NCBI RefSeq assembly: GCF_036345175.1
Contig: NZ_CP107780.1
Location: 10,850,001 to 10,914,000, forward strand
From: Streptomyces sp. NBC_00576
GTDB taxonomy: Bacteria; Actinomycetota; Actinomycetes; Streptomycetales; Streptomycetaceae
Direction: 5' to 3'
Length of the DNA: 64,000 nucleotides
Below are positions 1 to 9,298 of this stretch, one piece after another. The position numbers and the translations under genes are program-made. Positions within the stretch are counted from its first letter, which is position 1. The number at the start of each line of letters is the position of its first letter. The notes beneath the pieces were generated by a model. It searched no databases, was not told the DNA's origin, and saw only the letters and a list, made by a program, of their open reading frames with translations.

Positions 1-161
1 ACGCCGAGCCCGACGGTAAGGACGACTTTGGCCCACGGGTTCGGAATGGTCACGTTGATCAGATTACCGAATCCCCGCCCGCGAGTCGCGCCGTTCGGCG
101 CGGTCGCGGGCGGGGATTGGGGCGGCTCCGCGGTAGGGGCGGAGGGACGGCCGGCGCTCAT
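1..161 (-). CDS. N-terminal fragment of a putative membrane protein (runs off the left edge)
   Basis: The first 53 codons of a leftward gene, starting at ATG 159-161 and continuing beyond the window. About 30 Pro/Ala/Thr-rich residues are followed by the start of a hydrophobic stretch (WAKVVLTVGLG), so a membrane protein is likely. It begins 22 nt after the stop of the membrane-protein gene upstream, so the two are probably co-transcribed. No family can be assigned from so little sequence. Confidence 0.5.
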   Translation of the reverse strand, partial: MSAGRPSAPTAEPPQSPPATAPNGATRGRGFGNLINVTIPNPWAKVVLTVGLG

Positions 162-183
162 CGCGTTCAGGTCTCCGGGCACG

Positions 184-723
184 CTACGACCGCGGCGGGC
201 CGGCCCAGGACCCCTGGGGTGCCTCGGTCAACGCCCGGTGGTCGAGCGCGCGCAGCACTGGCCCCAACACCAGGGCGGCGATCATCCCCATCGTGGCCAG
301 GCTCGTCACGCCGCTCAACCCGTCGACCCAGGGAACCGCGGTCACCACGAGGCCGCCCAGGGCGATCACGGCGCCCTGGGCGGCCGGCAGCGTCCTGATC
401 GCGGAGCCGACGAGCACCGACAGAGCGAGCGCCGTGATGGGCGCGGGCTCCTCCGGCAGATCGTCACCGACCTTCAGGGACACCGCGATGGCGCCGGCCG
501 TCACGACCAGGCCCGCGAGCGCGGTCAGCAACTTGTGCCGCTCGCGCACCAGCGCGATGCCGCCCATGACGATCGAGACGGCGGAGCCGAACACCCAGGA
601 GGTGCCGCCCCAACTGGTCATGAACATGAACGCCGTGAAGACGATGCCCAGGGCGAACACGACGCCTAACACGATGTTGCCAATCTTTCCGCCCGGCCTT
701 GTCGGCCGCTCCCCTGTATCCAT
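184..723 (-). CDS. Putative multi-pass membrane protein, unknown function
   Basis: A 179-residue protein if it starts at ATG 723; a GTG at 750 would add nine residues. Neither start has a strong Shine-Dalgarno. After a short polar N-terminus there are about six hydrophobic segments, e.g. IVLGVVFALGIVFTAFMF and LATMGMIAALVLGPVL, separated by short loops. No catalytic motif is visible. It lies downstream of the acyl-CoA dehydrogenase genes with a gap of about 135 bp, so it may or may not belong to that operon. Function unknown. Confidence 0.65.
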   Translation of the reverse strand: MDTGERPTRPGGKIGNIVLGVVFALGIVFTAFMFMTSWGGTSWVFGSAVSIVMGGIALVRERHKLLTALAGLVVTAGAIAVSLKVGDDLPEEPAPITALALSVLVGSAIRTLPAAQGAVIALGGLVVTAVPWVDGLSGVTSLATMGMIAALVLGPVLRALDHRALTEAPQGSWAGPPRS

Positions 724-858
724 GCAGCTCAGGCTAGAGAGCCGGGGCACGTCGCGTACCGGCCGAAAGTACGGTAGAGCCTGGACGGAGCCGTGCTTTG
801 GGCCGGTTCTCGTTCTCCGGCCCTCCGCGCGCTCGCCGGCGCCGTCCGTGACTCCCTG

Positions 859-2541
859 TCACCGCGGGATGCTCCGCGCGGACAGGTCGAGGAGACGGCC
901 GTCGAGGCAGCGCGCGACGGCGAGGTCGAACAGCCGCCGCTCCATGTCCTCGCGTTCGGCCGAGGTGAGCACCGGCGGGCCGCCCATCCGCCCGGTCAGC
1001 CGGTCCAGGGCACCCAGCAGTGCGGCTTCGGGATAGCGGGTGCCGCACTCCTGCCACACGGCCAGCACGGAAGCGGCGGCGAGGACCGCCGTGTACCGGT
1101 CGGCGAGCGCGAACGCCGCGGGCGAGGCATCGATCGTGAGGTCCGCCGGACCGAGCGCCGCGCACCCGTCCCGCAACTTCCGCAGCTCGTCCCGGCACCG
1201 CGCGGCGAACCGGCGAACCGGATCGGAGTCGCCCGCCGGCACGCCGTCCGCGAGCTCGGTGAGGGCGCCGATGACACCGTCGTGACGGGGCATGCCCGTG
1301 CTCAGTCGCTCCAGGGACAGCGCGGGCAGGTCACCGGCCGGGTCGAACAGCGACGGCGTGGCGGAGGGGTCGGCCAGCCAGGACCTGCGGGCCAGCCGGG
1401 GGAGCTGTGGAAGCAGCGTCACCAGGGCGGCGCTGAGCGACACATGGGCGAAAGTGGCGGGAGCGACGTCCCGGGCCAGCTTCTGGAACATCGCGTACGG
1501 GCCCTGCCGCAGATAGGACCTCGCGCCCAGGACGGCCCGCAGATCCTCGAACGCGTCGAGCAGGATCCGCGCGGTCAGGTACTTCGCCGCAGGGGCGTAG
1601 ACCGCCATCGACTCCGGCTCCAGGTGCAGCGCCCGCAGGATCACCGCCGAGAACGCGTCCATGGCCAGCAGATCCGCGTAGGCGCGGGCGATGACCGCGC
1701 GCACGTACGGCAGATCGGCGACCGCGCCGCCGTAGACACGGCGGTCCAGGGAGCACCGGACCGCGAGGCGCAGCGCGGTGTCCAGCGGGCCGACGATCAC
1801 CGCCGGACCCACCGAGCGGGTGATCTGGTACGAGCGCAGCGCCACCTCGATGCCCTGGCCGGGGGAGCCGATCAGTGCGTCGCCCGGGACGGGGCAGTCG
1901 GTGAACTCCACGCCGCCGAGCTGGACGCCGCGCATACCGGAGCTGTGGAAGCGTGACAGGTCCCGCAGCGCCCCGGCGGGCAGATCGTCCCGCGTGAGGA
2001 GGAACTGGCTGTGGCTGCGGCTTCCCGCGCCCGGACCGGTCCGGGCGAACAGCACCATGGCCTCCGCCCGCCGCACGTTCGTCACGATCTCCTTGCGGCC
2101 GGACAGCCGCCAGCCGGTGCCGTCCGGGTGGGCGGCGCACTCGGCGTGCGCGAAGTCGTTGCCGTGCGCCAGCTCGTGGAACGCGGCGGCGATCCGGCCG
2201 TTCGCCAGGAGGAGGCCCGCCGCCCGGCGCCGTTGTTCCTCGTCGCCGGTGGTCCAGATGTTGACGGAGGCGATGAGGGAACTGAAGCCGTACCCGAGAC
2301 CGAGGCTCGGGTCCCGCCGCCACACTGTCCGCAGCACCTCGGCGAGCCGGTCGGCGCGCTCCAGACGGCCGCCGTACGCCACCGGGACGAACTCGGCGTT
2401 CAGACGGTACTCGTCCAGCGCCCGCTCGCCCTCGGCGAGCATGTCCTGGCGTTCGTCGGCGGCCAGGACGGCCGTGTGGCCCACCGGGTTCCGGTCGTCC
2501 CAGGCGTCGCCGAGCAGCGCGTCCAGTTCCGCGGCGCTCAT
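859..2541 (-). CDS. Acyl-CoA dehydrogenase-like protein, probable non-catalytic partner subunit
   Basis: A protein of 560 residues with an acyl-CoA dehydrogenase core in roughly its first 390 residues (FHELAHGNDF near 121-130, GVQLGGVEFTDCPV near 205-218) and an extended helical C-terminus. The start is ATG 2541, which overlaps the stop of the upstream dehydrogenase gene (ATGA), so translation is coupled. In its paralogue the active-site region reads VFDGS; the aligned stretch here reads TFAHVSL near residue 363, with no acid at the catalytic-base position. In actinobacteria, adjacent dehydrogenases often form alpha2-beta2 enzymes with only one catalytic subunit (mycobacterial FadE pairs). 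I infer the same here: desaturation of an acyl starter unit made by the neighbouring acyl-AMP ligase. Confidence 0.85.
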   Translation of the reverse strand: MSAAELDALLGDAWDDRNPVGHTAVLAADERQDMLAEGERALDEYRLNAEFVPVAYGGRLERADRLAEVLRTVWRRDPSLGLGYGFSSLIASVNIWTTGDEEQRRRAAGLLLANGRIAAAFHELAHGNDFAHAECAAHPDGTGWRLSGRKEIVTNVRRAEAMVLFARTGPGAGSRSHSQFLLTRDDLPAGALRDLSRFHSSGMRGVQLGGVEFTDCPVPGDALIGSPGQGIEVALRSYQITRSVGPAVIVGPLDTALRLAVRCSLDRRVYGGAVADLPYVRAVIARAYADLLAMDAFSAVILRALHLEPESMAVYAPAAKYLTARILLDAFEDLRAVLGARSYLRQGPYAMFQKLARDVAPATFAHVSLSAALVTLLPQLPRLARRSWLADPSATPSLFDPAGDLPALSLERLSTGMPRHDGVIGALTELADGVPAGDSDPVRRFAARCRDELRKLRDGCAALGPADLTIDASPAAFALADRYTAVLAAASVLAVWQECGTRYPEAALLGALDRLTGRMGGPPVLTSAEREDMERRLFDLAVARCLDGRLLDLSARSIPR

Positions 2542-4313
2542 GAACGGCCCTCCCCGGACCGGGACATCGGTGCGCCGAAGGGGGTCATGGGAGCCCCGGT
2601 CCGCGCCGCCCGCGCCACGTGCTGTGCGAGCAGGTCGTTGATCCGGTCGTCTCCCGGGGCCGCGACCGGGGCCGGGCTCCGCAGCGCCACGGCGAGCCTG
2701 GCCCGTAGGGCGCGCAGCGCCGCCCTGACCCACAGGCCGTCCTCCCACAACGGCTCGCCGTCGTGCCGGTGCCGTCCAGCCGACCACGCGTGCAGGCAGG
2801 CCGCGGCCGCGTAGCAGAGCTCGTAGGCGGCGGCGATCTCGTAGGCGGCCATGGGCGGGTGGGCGGCCGGGGTCACGGCCGCCATCAGCGCATGGACCTC
2901 GGCGGCGGCGGCTTCGAGGGCGACGGCGTGCGCTGCGAGCCCGGCCGGAGCCGTCGGGGAGGCGAGGGACCTGGACAGCGCGGGGATGGACTGCACCACC
3001 GAACAGCCCCGCCGGGACAGCAGGGTGAGAGAGCCGCGATCCAGCGGCCTCGGCGGATCGCCCGCCGACGCCGCCTCGGCCAGTCCCTCCTCGTCGACGC
3101 TGCCCGCGGTGTACTCCCGTACCAGGCGCGGGAACTGCTGAACGAGCGCGGCGCGATTCACCGGGGTGCTGCCGTCGAACACGGACACGATCTGGTGGTC
3201 GCGCCAGATCTTCTGGAACGAGCCGTGCGCGTACACGCCGGTGAGGAAGGACCGTACTCCGAGCAGTTCGGCCAGCTCGCCCATCATCGCGTCGGTCAGT
3301 TCCGGGGCGACCGACTTGACCACCGCGGAGACCACGCTCATCTCACCCGTGAGGGAGTGGAGAGAGCGGCTGCCGACCAGCGCCGACGCCTCGGCGGCGG
3401 CCATCAGCGCCGCGCACCTGCCGAGGAGCGCCCGCGGGTGGGAGCGGTCCAGCAGCGGGCGCCGCTGGACGATCCGCTCGGCGGCGAACGCCGCGGCGAT
3501 CCGCAGCGCGTGCTCACCGGCACCGAGGGACAGCGCGGCGCACATGGTCCGGGTGAGCTGCAACGCGTGCAGCACGGTCTCCAGTCCGGTGCCCTCGCGG
3601 CCGAGCAGCGCGTCGGCGTGCAGCGCCGCTCCCTCGAACGCGATGCCGGAGATGTCGATGCCGCGGATGCCGTGCGTGGATTCCTTGGGCAGCACACGCC
3701 AGGTGCCGGGAGCGAGCGCCGTCTTGTCCACGAGGAAGAGGCTCTGACCGCGCCCGGTGCCGGCCGCGCCGGTGCGGGCCAGGACGGTCAGGTATCGGGC
3801 CCGGGTGGCGTTGTTGATGGGCCACTTCACGCCGTCCAGCCGGTAACCGCCGTCGTGCGCGGTCGCGGTCACCGTCCCGTTGAGCAGGTCGGCGCCGTGA
3901 TCCGGTTCGGACAGCGCCCAGGCCACCTGTTCGCCCGCCAGGATCGCGGCCGCCGTGGTGGAGGCCTGTTCGGCGTCGCCGGCGCACCAGACCGGCGCGG
4001 CACCGAGATAGGTCTTGCCGTGGGCGATGGTGGCGCTCAGGTCGCGACGGGCCACCGTACGCCACAGCCGCAGCAGCAGTTCGTGGTCGGTGCCGACACC
4101 GCCCCACTCGGCCGGCACGTAGTAGGCGGGCAGGCCGAACGCGTCGAGCCGTTCGACGAGCGGCGCGGGGAACTCCTCGGCGGCGTCCAGCTCGGCGACC
4201 AGACGGCCGATCCCGCCCCCGCCCGGGCCGGCGCCGGACGGGACGGCATCCGCCAAGGCCGCGTCGAGCGCGACCTCCATCTCGACGCCCGTGCCGGCGC
4301 TGACGGACGTCAC
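2538..4313 (-). CDS. Acyl-CoA dehydrogenase, probable catalytic subunit
   Basis: A 591-residue flavin-dependent acyl-CoA dehydrogenase-type protein. Family features include ALSEPDHGADL near 133-143 (FAD/substrate loop), GIRGIDISGIAFEG near 215-228, and SVFDGST near 377-383, which corresponds to the family's YEGT active-site region; D380 is in the place of the usual Glu base. An extension beyond residue 400 resembles that of the downstream paralogue. It overlaps the acyl-AMP ligase upstream by 4 nt (ATGA) and the second dehydrogenase downstream by 4 nt. It probably introduces an alpha-beta or cis double bond into a lipid chain attached to CoA or a carrier protein, as pairs of such enzymes are proposed to do in lipopeptide clusters of the ramoplanin/enduracidin type. 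Confidence 0.88.
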   Translation of the reverse strand: MTSVSAGTGVEMEVALDAALADAVPSGAGPGGGGIGRLVAELDAAEEFPAPLVERLDAFGLPAYYVPAEWGGVGTDHELLLRLWRTVARRDLSATIAHGKTYLGAAPVWCAGDAEQASTTAAAILAGEQVAWALSEPDHGADLLNGTVTATAHDGGYRLDGVKWPINNATRARYLTVLARTGAAGTGRGQSLFLVDKTALAPGTWRVLPKESTHGIRGIDISGIAFEGAALHADALLGREGTGLETVLHALQLTRTMCAALSLGAGEHALRIAAAFAAERIVQRRPLLDRSHPRALLGRCAALMAAAEASALVGSRSLHSLTGEMSVVSAVVKSVAPELTDAMMGELAELLGVRSFLTGVYAHGSFQKIWRDHQIVSVFDGSTPVNRAALVQQFPRLVREYTAGSVDEEGLAEAASAGDPPRPLDRGSLTLLSRRGCSVVQSIPALSRSLASPTAPAGLAAHAVALEAAAAEVHALMAAVTPAAHPPMAAYEIAAAYELCYAAAACLHAWSAGRHRHDGEPLWEDGLWVRAALRALRARLAVALRSPAPVAAPGDDRINDLLAQHVARAARTGAPMTPFGAPMSRSGEGRS

Positions 4314-6085
4314 CGCTCCGGCCCCGTCGGTGCCGCACGCAGCGCGGGCTCCAACTCGGCGTGCAGCACCTTCATGTCGCCCGCGAGGAAGCGTTCACGC
4401 ATCGCGGTGCGTTTGATCTTGCCGCTGGTGGTGCGGCGTACGGTGCCGCGTCGTACCAGCACGATGTTGCGCATGGGGAGCCCGAACGACCGGCTGAGCC
4501 GGCGGGTGACCGCGGTGGCGACCTCCGACAGCTCGGCCTTCGGGGTCCTGGGGTGCACCTCGTGGACGAGCACGACGCGCTCGTCCGGCGAGCCGATCAC
4601 GAACGCGGCCCCGATCTGGCCGCCGAGCGCCTCGTGCGCGGCACGGGCCTCGACCTCCACGTCCTGCGGGAAGATGTTGCGGCCATGGACGATCAGCAGT
4701 TCCTTGAGACGGCCGGTGACGAACAGCTCGCCGTCGACGAGCGCGCCCAGATCACCGGTGCGCAGCCAGCCCGGCCCCTCGTCGGCGTCCGCCACACGGG
4801 CGTCGAAGACGCGGGCGCTCAGCTCCGGCTTGCCCCAGTAACCACGGCCGATGCTCTCCCCGCGCAGCCAGATCTCGCCGACCCTGCCTTCCGACAGCGG
4901 GCCGCGCGTCCGCGGGTCGACGATCCGGAGGTCGAAGGCGTGTGGCCGGCCCAGACCGGTCACCTGCCGGCCCGCGCCGTCGGACACCGGTCGCAACTCC
5001 GGCCGCTCACCCGCTTCCAGCCGCAGGGGGTCCACGGTGAGCACGGTCGGCCGGGCGTCTTCCGGTACGCAGGTCACGTACGCCGTGGATTCCGCGAGGC
5101 CGTAGCCGGGGGAGTGGGCGAGGGAGCCGAGCCCGATCCGGGCGAACCGTTCGACGAACGCCTCCACGGTCGGTGCGTGGATCGGCTCGGCGCCGTTGCA
5201 CGCGTAGCGGAGGGCCGACAGATCCAGTTCCTCCGTCATCTCGTCGGTGATGAGACGCGTGCAGAGGTCGTACGCGAAATTGGGAGCGCAGGTGTACGTG
5301 ATCCGGAAGCGGTCCAGCATGCGAAACCACTCCACCGGACGTCTGATGAACAGGGTCGGCTGCATCAGCGTGAGAGGCGCCCCGCACAGCAGCGCCGCCG
5401 TGAGCTGAGTGAACAGGCCCATGTCGTGGTGGAGCGGCAGCCAGCTGCCGAACCGGTCCTGCGGACCGAGGCCCAGGTACGTGCACACCGCCTCGACGTT
5501 GGCCAGGACCGCACCGTGGGTGAGGATCACGCCTTTCGGTGACCCGGTGGACCCGGAGCTGTACTGGAGGATCGCGTCCGCGCCGCGGTCGACGACCCGG
5601 CCGGCCGCCTGCCGTACGGCGGTCTGTCCGGTGCCGACCGGCCGTACGGCCTCGACCCTGAGCCGTTCCAGCCCGTGACCGCGCAGGTGCGCGGTCACCT
5701 CCGCCTGTGCGGCTTCCGTGGTGACGGTCAGGCCGGGCGAGCAGTCCGCCGCGATCGCGGCGATCCGTTCGCCGGCGCTCGCCGAGCCACCCGGCATCGG
5801 CGAGGGCACGGCGACCAGCCCGGCGGACAGGCAGGCGAGGTAGACCTCCGCGAAATCGGTGCCCGTCGGCAGGGCGATGAGCACCCGTTCGCCGAGGGCC
5901 AGCCTTCGGCTCAGATCCTCCGCGCGCACCTGGGAGCGGCGGGCCAGTTCCCCGTAGGTGATGCTCTCGGGTTCCACTCCGGTGGAGCCGTGGTAGAGGG
6001 TCAGTGCGGTCCGTTCGGGATGAGCGGCGACGCGCGCGGCGAAGGCCTCGCCCAGGTTCCGGTATCCGGTGAGGTCGACTGTCAT
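4310..6085 (-). CDS. Fatty acyl-AMP ligase (FAAL), lipopeptide starter activation
   Basis: A 591-residue ANL-superfamily adenylating enzyme. It has the P-loop-like A3 motif YSSGSTGSPKG (175-185), a PGYGLAESTAYVTC segment (A5), the hinge motif WLRTGDLG, and the C-terminal lysine motif TTSGKIKR. The wording of the core (PLHHDMGLFTQ, GRNIFPQDVE) is that of fatty acyl-AMP ligases rather than CoA ligases. Such enzymes make acyl-AMP and load it on an acyl carrier protein to start lipopeptide or PKS/NRPS assembly. No carrier protein gene is in the window. The start is ATG 6085, 4 nt after the MbtH gene stop; the stop overlaps the dehydrogenase start (ATGA). Confidence 0.93.
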   Translation of the reverse strand: MTVDLTGYRNLGEAFAARVAAHPERTALTLYHGSTGVEPESITYGELARRSQVRAEDLSRRLALGERVLIALPTGTDFAEVYLACLSAGLVAVPSPMPGGSASAGERIAAIAADCSPGLTVTTEAAQAEVTAHLRGHGLERLRVEAVRPVGTGQTAVRQAAGRVVDRGADAILQYSSGSTGSPKGVILTHGAVLANVEAVCTYLGLGPQDRFGSWLPLHHDMGLFTQLTAALLCGAPLTLMQPTLFIRRPVEWFRMLDRFRITYTCAPNFAYDLCTRLITDEMTEELDLSALRYACNGAEPIHAPTVEAFVERFARIGLGSLAHSPGYGLAESTAYVTCVPEDARPTVLTVDPLRLEAGERPELRPVSDGAGRQVTGLGRPHAFDLRIVDPRTRGPLSEGRVGEIWLRGESIGRGYWGKPELSARVFDARVADADEGPGWLRTGDLGALVDGELFVTGRLKELLIVHGRNIFPQDVEVEARAAHEALGGQIGAAFVIGSPDERVVLVHEVHPRTPKAELSEVATAVTRRLSRSFGLPMRNIVLVRRGTVRRTTSGKIKRTAMRERFLAGDMKVLHAELEPALRAAPTGPER

Positions 6086-6089
6086 GGTG

Positions 6090-6305
6090 TCAGCGCTGGT
6101 TTTCCATCGCCTCTATGAGGCTCTTCGGGCGCATATCGGTCCAGTTCTTCTCGATGTAGTCGAGGCATTCCTGGCGCCCGGCCTCTCCGAATACTGTTCC
6201 CCATCCGTCGGGGACATCGGCGAATACAGGCCAGAGTGAGTGCTGACCCTCGTCATTGACCAGAACGAGATAGTTGGCGTCGGGGTCCTCAAAGGGATTC
6301 GGCAC
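6090..6305 (-). CDS. mbtH: MbtH-like protein, NRPS adenylation-domain chaperone
   Basis: A 71-residue protein with the full MbtH signature: NDEGQHSLWP (17-26), VPDGW (31-35), and WTDMRP near the C-terminus. MbtH-like proteins bind and activate adenylation domains of non-ribosomal peptide synthetases, so its presence says that an NRPS is or was encoded nearby. It is the first gene of a tightly packed leftward set (MbtH, acyl-AMP ligase, two dehydrogenases); the promoter should lie in 6306-6368. Confidence 0.95.
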   Translation of the reverse strand: MPNPFEDPDANYLVLVNDEGQHSLWPVFADVPDGWGTVFGEAGRQECLDYIEKNWTDMRPKSLIEAMENQR

Positions 6306-6368
6306 AGCGTTGCCCTCTCTCGATGAAGGAAAAGGAATGGTGTGCGGGGGCGGTACGACTGCGCTTCA

Positions 6369-7685
6369 CTATGCCTCCGCGGTTCGCTGACCATCAATAC
6401 CGAGGGCCCGTTCCCGCAGGTCCTCCTCCGCGGTCTGCTCGACCTTGGACATCGTGGCGCGCAGGATGGGCGGGGCCATCAGCGAGGTGACGATCGCGAC
6501 CAGGATGATGATCGTGTACATCTCGGTGCCGAGTACTCCGAGCCGCAGCCCGACCATCGCGACGATGACCTCGATGACGCCGCGGGCATTCATCCCGGCG
6601 CCCAGGGCCAAGCCTTCCCAGCGGCCGAGCCCACTGAGCCGTGCCCCGAGATAAGCCCCGGCGAACTTGCCGACGATAGCGATGGTGAGCACCCCCAGGC
6701 CGGTGAGCAGAACGGGCGGATCGGCGAGCATGGTGAGGTCCATGCGGAGCCCGACCGTGGCGAAGAAAAGGGGAGCCAGGACGGCCGCCACGAAGGTCTG
6801 CAGCGGGGCGAGCGCAGGTGGTTCCAGCGCGCCGCAGGCGCGGATCACGACACCGGCGACGAACGCGCCGAACACCGCTTCCAGACCCATGGCGTGGGTG
6901 GCCGCCGACGCCAGCACCGCCAGGACGACCACGACGGTCACGGTCGCCCCGTTGCCGGGCGCCCGGGCCGCCGCACGCAGACCGGCCGCGACGGCGGGCC
7001 GCAGCAGCATCGCGCAGATCAGCACGACGATCAGCCAGCCCACCGAGAAGGCCAGGTCGCCTGCGCGGACCCCGGTGGTCGCCATGGCCGAGACCATCGA
7101 GAGCAGCAGCCATCCGACGATGTCGTCGACCATGACGGCGCACAGGGTGAGCTGGCCGATGTTGCGGTGCAGCAGCCGCAGGTCCATCAGGGCCTTGGCG
7201 ATGACCGGGAGGGCACTGACCCCCATGGCGATGCCCAGGAACAGCGCGAACGCGGGGCGTTCGCCCGGCACGAGAGCGGTGGGCAGCAGGAATCCGAGGG
7301 CCACGCCCAGCGCGAGCGGGATGGCGATCCCGGCGAGACTGATACGGAGAGCCGTCGACCCGCGTCGGCGAACCAGGGACAGGTCCATGTGGGCGCCGGT
7401 GATCGTGACGAGCAGCAACACCCCGATCTGGCCCGTCGCGTCGAGCAGATGGAACTGCTCGGGATCCCGCGGCAGCAGCCAGTTGCTGAAGCCGGGCGCC
7501 ACCTGCTCCAGGACCGAAGGGCCCAGCAGCACGCCGGCGCACAGCTCGCCGACGATGGTGGGCAGGCCGAATCTCGCCGCCAGCCTGCCGAGCAGAAACG
7601 CGAGCAGGAGCAACGATCCGAGCTGGAGGAGGAAGACGAGTAACTGGTGGGCGGCGATGGTGGACACCGGTTGCACGGCCAGCAT
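6369..7685 (-). CDS. CPA2-type cation/proton antiporter (Na+/H+ exchanger domain)
   Basis: A 438-residue integral membrane protein with about 12 hydrophobic segments. Family landmarks are GLPTIVGELCAGVLLGPS near the N-terminus and GALPVIAK-like and GMNARGVIEVIVA segments further in, as in Kef/NapA-type monovalent cation/H+ antiporters. Start chosen at ATG 7685 because AGAGAGG lies 7-8 nt upstream; upstream in-frame ATGs, including 7709, have no Shine-Dalgarno and would add a non-membrane leader. Antiporters of this kind recur in lipopeptide and glycopeptide clusters, where a role in export or self-protection is assumed. It is 63 bp upstream of mbtH in the same direction and may head the operon. 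Confidence 0.85.
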   Translation of the reverse strand: MLAVQPVSTIAAHQLLVFLLQLGSLLLLAFLLGRLAARFGLPTIVGELCAGVLLGPSVLEQVAPGFSNWLLPRDPEQFHLLDATGQIGVLLLVTITGAHMDLSLVRRRGSTALRISLAGIAIPLALGVALGFLLPTALVPGERPAFALFLGIAMGVSALPVIAKALMDLRLLHRNIGQLTLCAVMVDDIVGWLLLSMVSAMATTGVRAGDLAFSVGWLIVVLICAMLLRPAVAAGLRAAARAPGNGATVTVVVVLAVLASAATHAMGLEAVFGAFVAGVVIRACGALEPPALAPLQTFVAAVLAPLFFATVGLRMDLTMLADPPVLLTGLGVLTIAIVGKFAGAYLGARLSGLGRWEGLALGAGMNARGVIEVIVAMVGLRLGVLGTEMYTIIILVAIVTSLMAPPILRATMSKVEQTAEEDLRERALGIDGQRTAEA

Positions 7686-8164
7686 CAACGAGCCTCTCTG
7701 GGAGCACATCTGAGCTATGTACTGGCGAGTGAAGACCTGTTGTGGACGGCGAATGGCGCGTACCGCAGCACGGTTTACGCGGCTGCTTTCAGGGCTCGTC
7801 GGCGATTCGACTTCGCGACCGCGCACTCTACGGGGGGGCGACCGTGCCATTGACGGCCCCTTCCCGGTCGGGACCATTCCGCGGAAGAGAAATTCCGGCG
7901 CCATGCGCGGCGTTCCGTGCCGCGGTGAAATCGTCCGGTGTCAGTGTGGCTGTCAGGGTGTCCAACCGCACCCGAATCCTCACTTGGACGAACGCGCGGG
8001 TGGCCGCCCCGTACAGAAATGACGAGGGGACGGCCCTGTACTTCTCAGCGCCCCGTACATGCCCGCCTGCCCCGCCGACGTCGGAGACGCCCTCGCCGGA
8101 CGAGCAGATCGCCTGGAGCACACACTTGGACCGGATCGCATGACACCGCACAACGAACCCGTAC
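7686..8164. other. Intergenic region without a supportable gene (about 480 bp)
   Basis: Only overlapping open frames without family resemblance or ribosome binding sites occur here. It must contain the promoter of the leftward antiporter gene. The right part abuts the decayed tap gene and may hold the unrecognisable rest of it. Confidence 0.5.
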
Positions 8165-9086
8165 CTACCGCCCGGCGCTCGCCGGAGAGACCCGGATCTG
8201 CCCGGCGGCCGGGCCGCCGCGCGACTCGCCGGCCTGGTGGGCCGGGTCGGTGACGTGGACCGGCGGCTTGGAGAGACTGACGGCGGCGCCGTTCGCGGCC
8301 GCGCCGAACGCCAGGTTCACGTCGATGCCGACCAGGTAGCGCATCATGCCTCGGTGTCGGTCAGGTCCCGTGCCCAGTCGTAGGCCTCCTCGAACAGCTT
8401 CTCCTCGGGGCCGCGCACGTGGAACCGGGGCAGGTCGGCCAGGACGGGGTGTCCGTCAGTCGCCTCGCACGGCGCCGGGTCCATCGGCTGCGCGCCCAGC
8501 GAGCCGGGCCGGTGCTCGGAGTGCCGCCTGCCGGTCGCGTCCGGCTCGCTCGCCCGGGTCGGCGGGTTGAGTGCGGCCATCAGCTCCAGGCCGGTGACGG
8601 CGGTGGAGCCGACCGGCGCCATCACCCGGGCCGCGTACACGCCCAGCACCCGGGCGAGTTCGGCTGGTTCGAGCTGGGCGGCGTGGCTCCAGGCGAGGTC
8701 ATCAAGGGCGTGTGCCACGACGGGATGCACAGCTGCACGCACTGGCGCCGACTGCCCTGCGCGGGGCGGTAGATCCGCGCTCACGGCCCGAACCCGCGCT
8801 TGGTGAGCTGCCAATTCGCGCGGGTTAGCTGCTTGATGACCTTGTGCCCGTCCGTGATCCGCCCGGCGAGCCCCTCATCATCCGACAGCGCCGCCGGAAG
8901 GCCGTAGCGTTCGCACGCGGTCTTGGTGAGCACCAGCAGCGGGTCGTCCTGCAGCCGTGCAGCTTCTCCGTCCCGAGCCGGGCCTCCTGGAGCGTCCACT
9001 CGACCAGGGCGGGCAGGGACTTGGCGGGTACGTCCAGGGTCAGCGTTGCACGTCATACTGTTGAGCCGTATCGGCCCGTGATTCAC
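8165..9086 (-). pseudogene. tap: Decayed telomere-associated protein gene (tap relic)
   Basis: Three leftward fragments in different frames together read like the middle of a Streptomyces Tap protein. They are, in order: KTACERYGLPA..EGLAGRITDGHK..QLTKRGFGP (8781-9086); ELARVLGVYAARVMAPVGST..LNPPTRASEPDATGRRHSEH..PVLADLPRFHVRGPEEKLFEEAYDWA (8344-8814); and YLVGIDVNLAFGAAANG (8165-8347). The fragments are separated by frameshifts, and the N-terminal region and most of the C-terminal half are missing. Tap recruits terminal protein to the ends of linear replicons, so this is evidence of past terminal or linear-plasmid DNA here. The assignment is from memory of the family; length and order support it. 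Confidence 0.6.
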
Positions 9087-9298
9087 TGACCCACGAAATT
9101 ACAGGTAGAGGTCAGGTCGACCTGGGGCCTTGCCGACGAGTTGCTCTACGCAAGCAGGAGCGGCTCTTTTCGGCCAGCGTGCACGGAGACGCCAATGCCG
9201 CTGAACAGGTGTCCAAATCCCGCCCTCGACCGGGGTGCGGGATGACCGCGTGAAGTCTTCATGGTGATACAGCGTGACGGGGCCGAGGGGATGTGCGC

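Noticed and set aside
7717..8143. Overlapping short open frames between the antiporter gene and the tap relic
   Set aside because: No Shine-Dalgarno, no similarity to known families, inconsistent codon bias.
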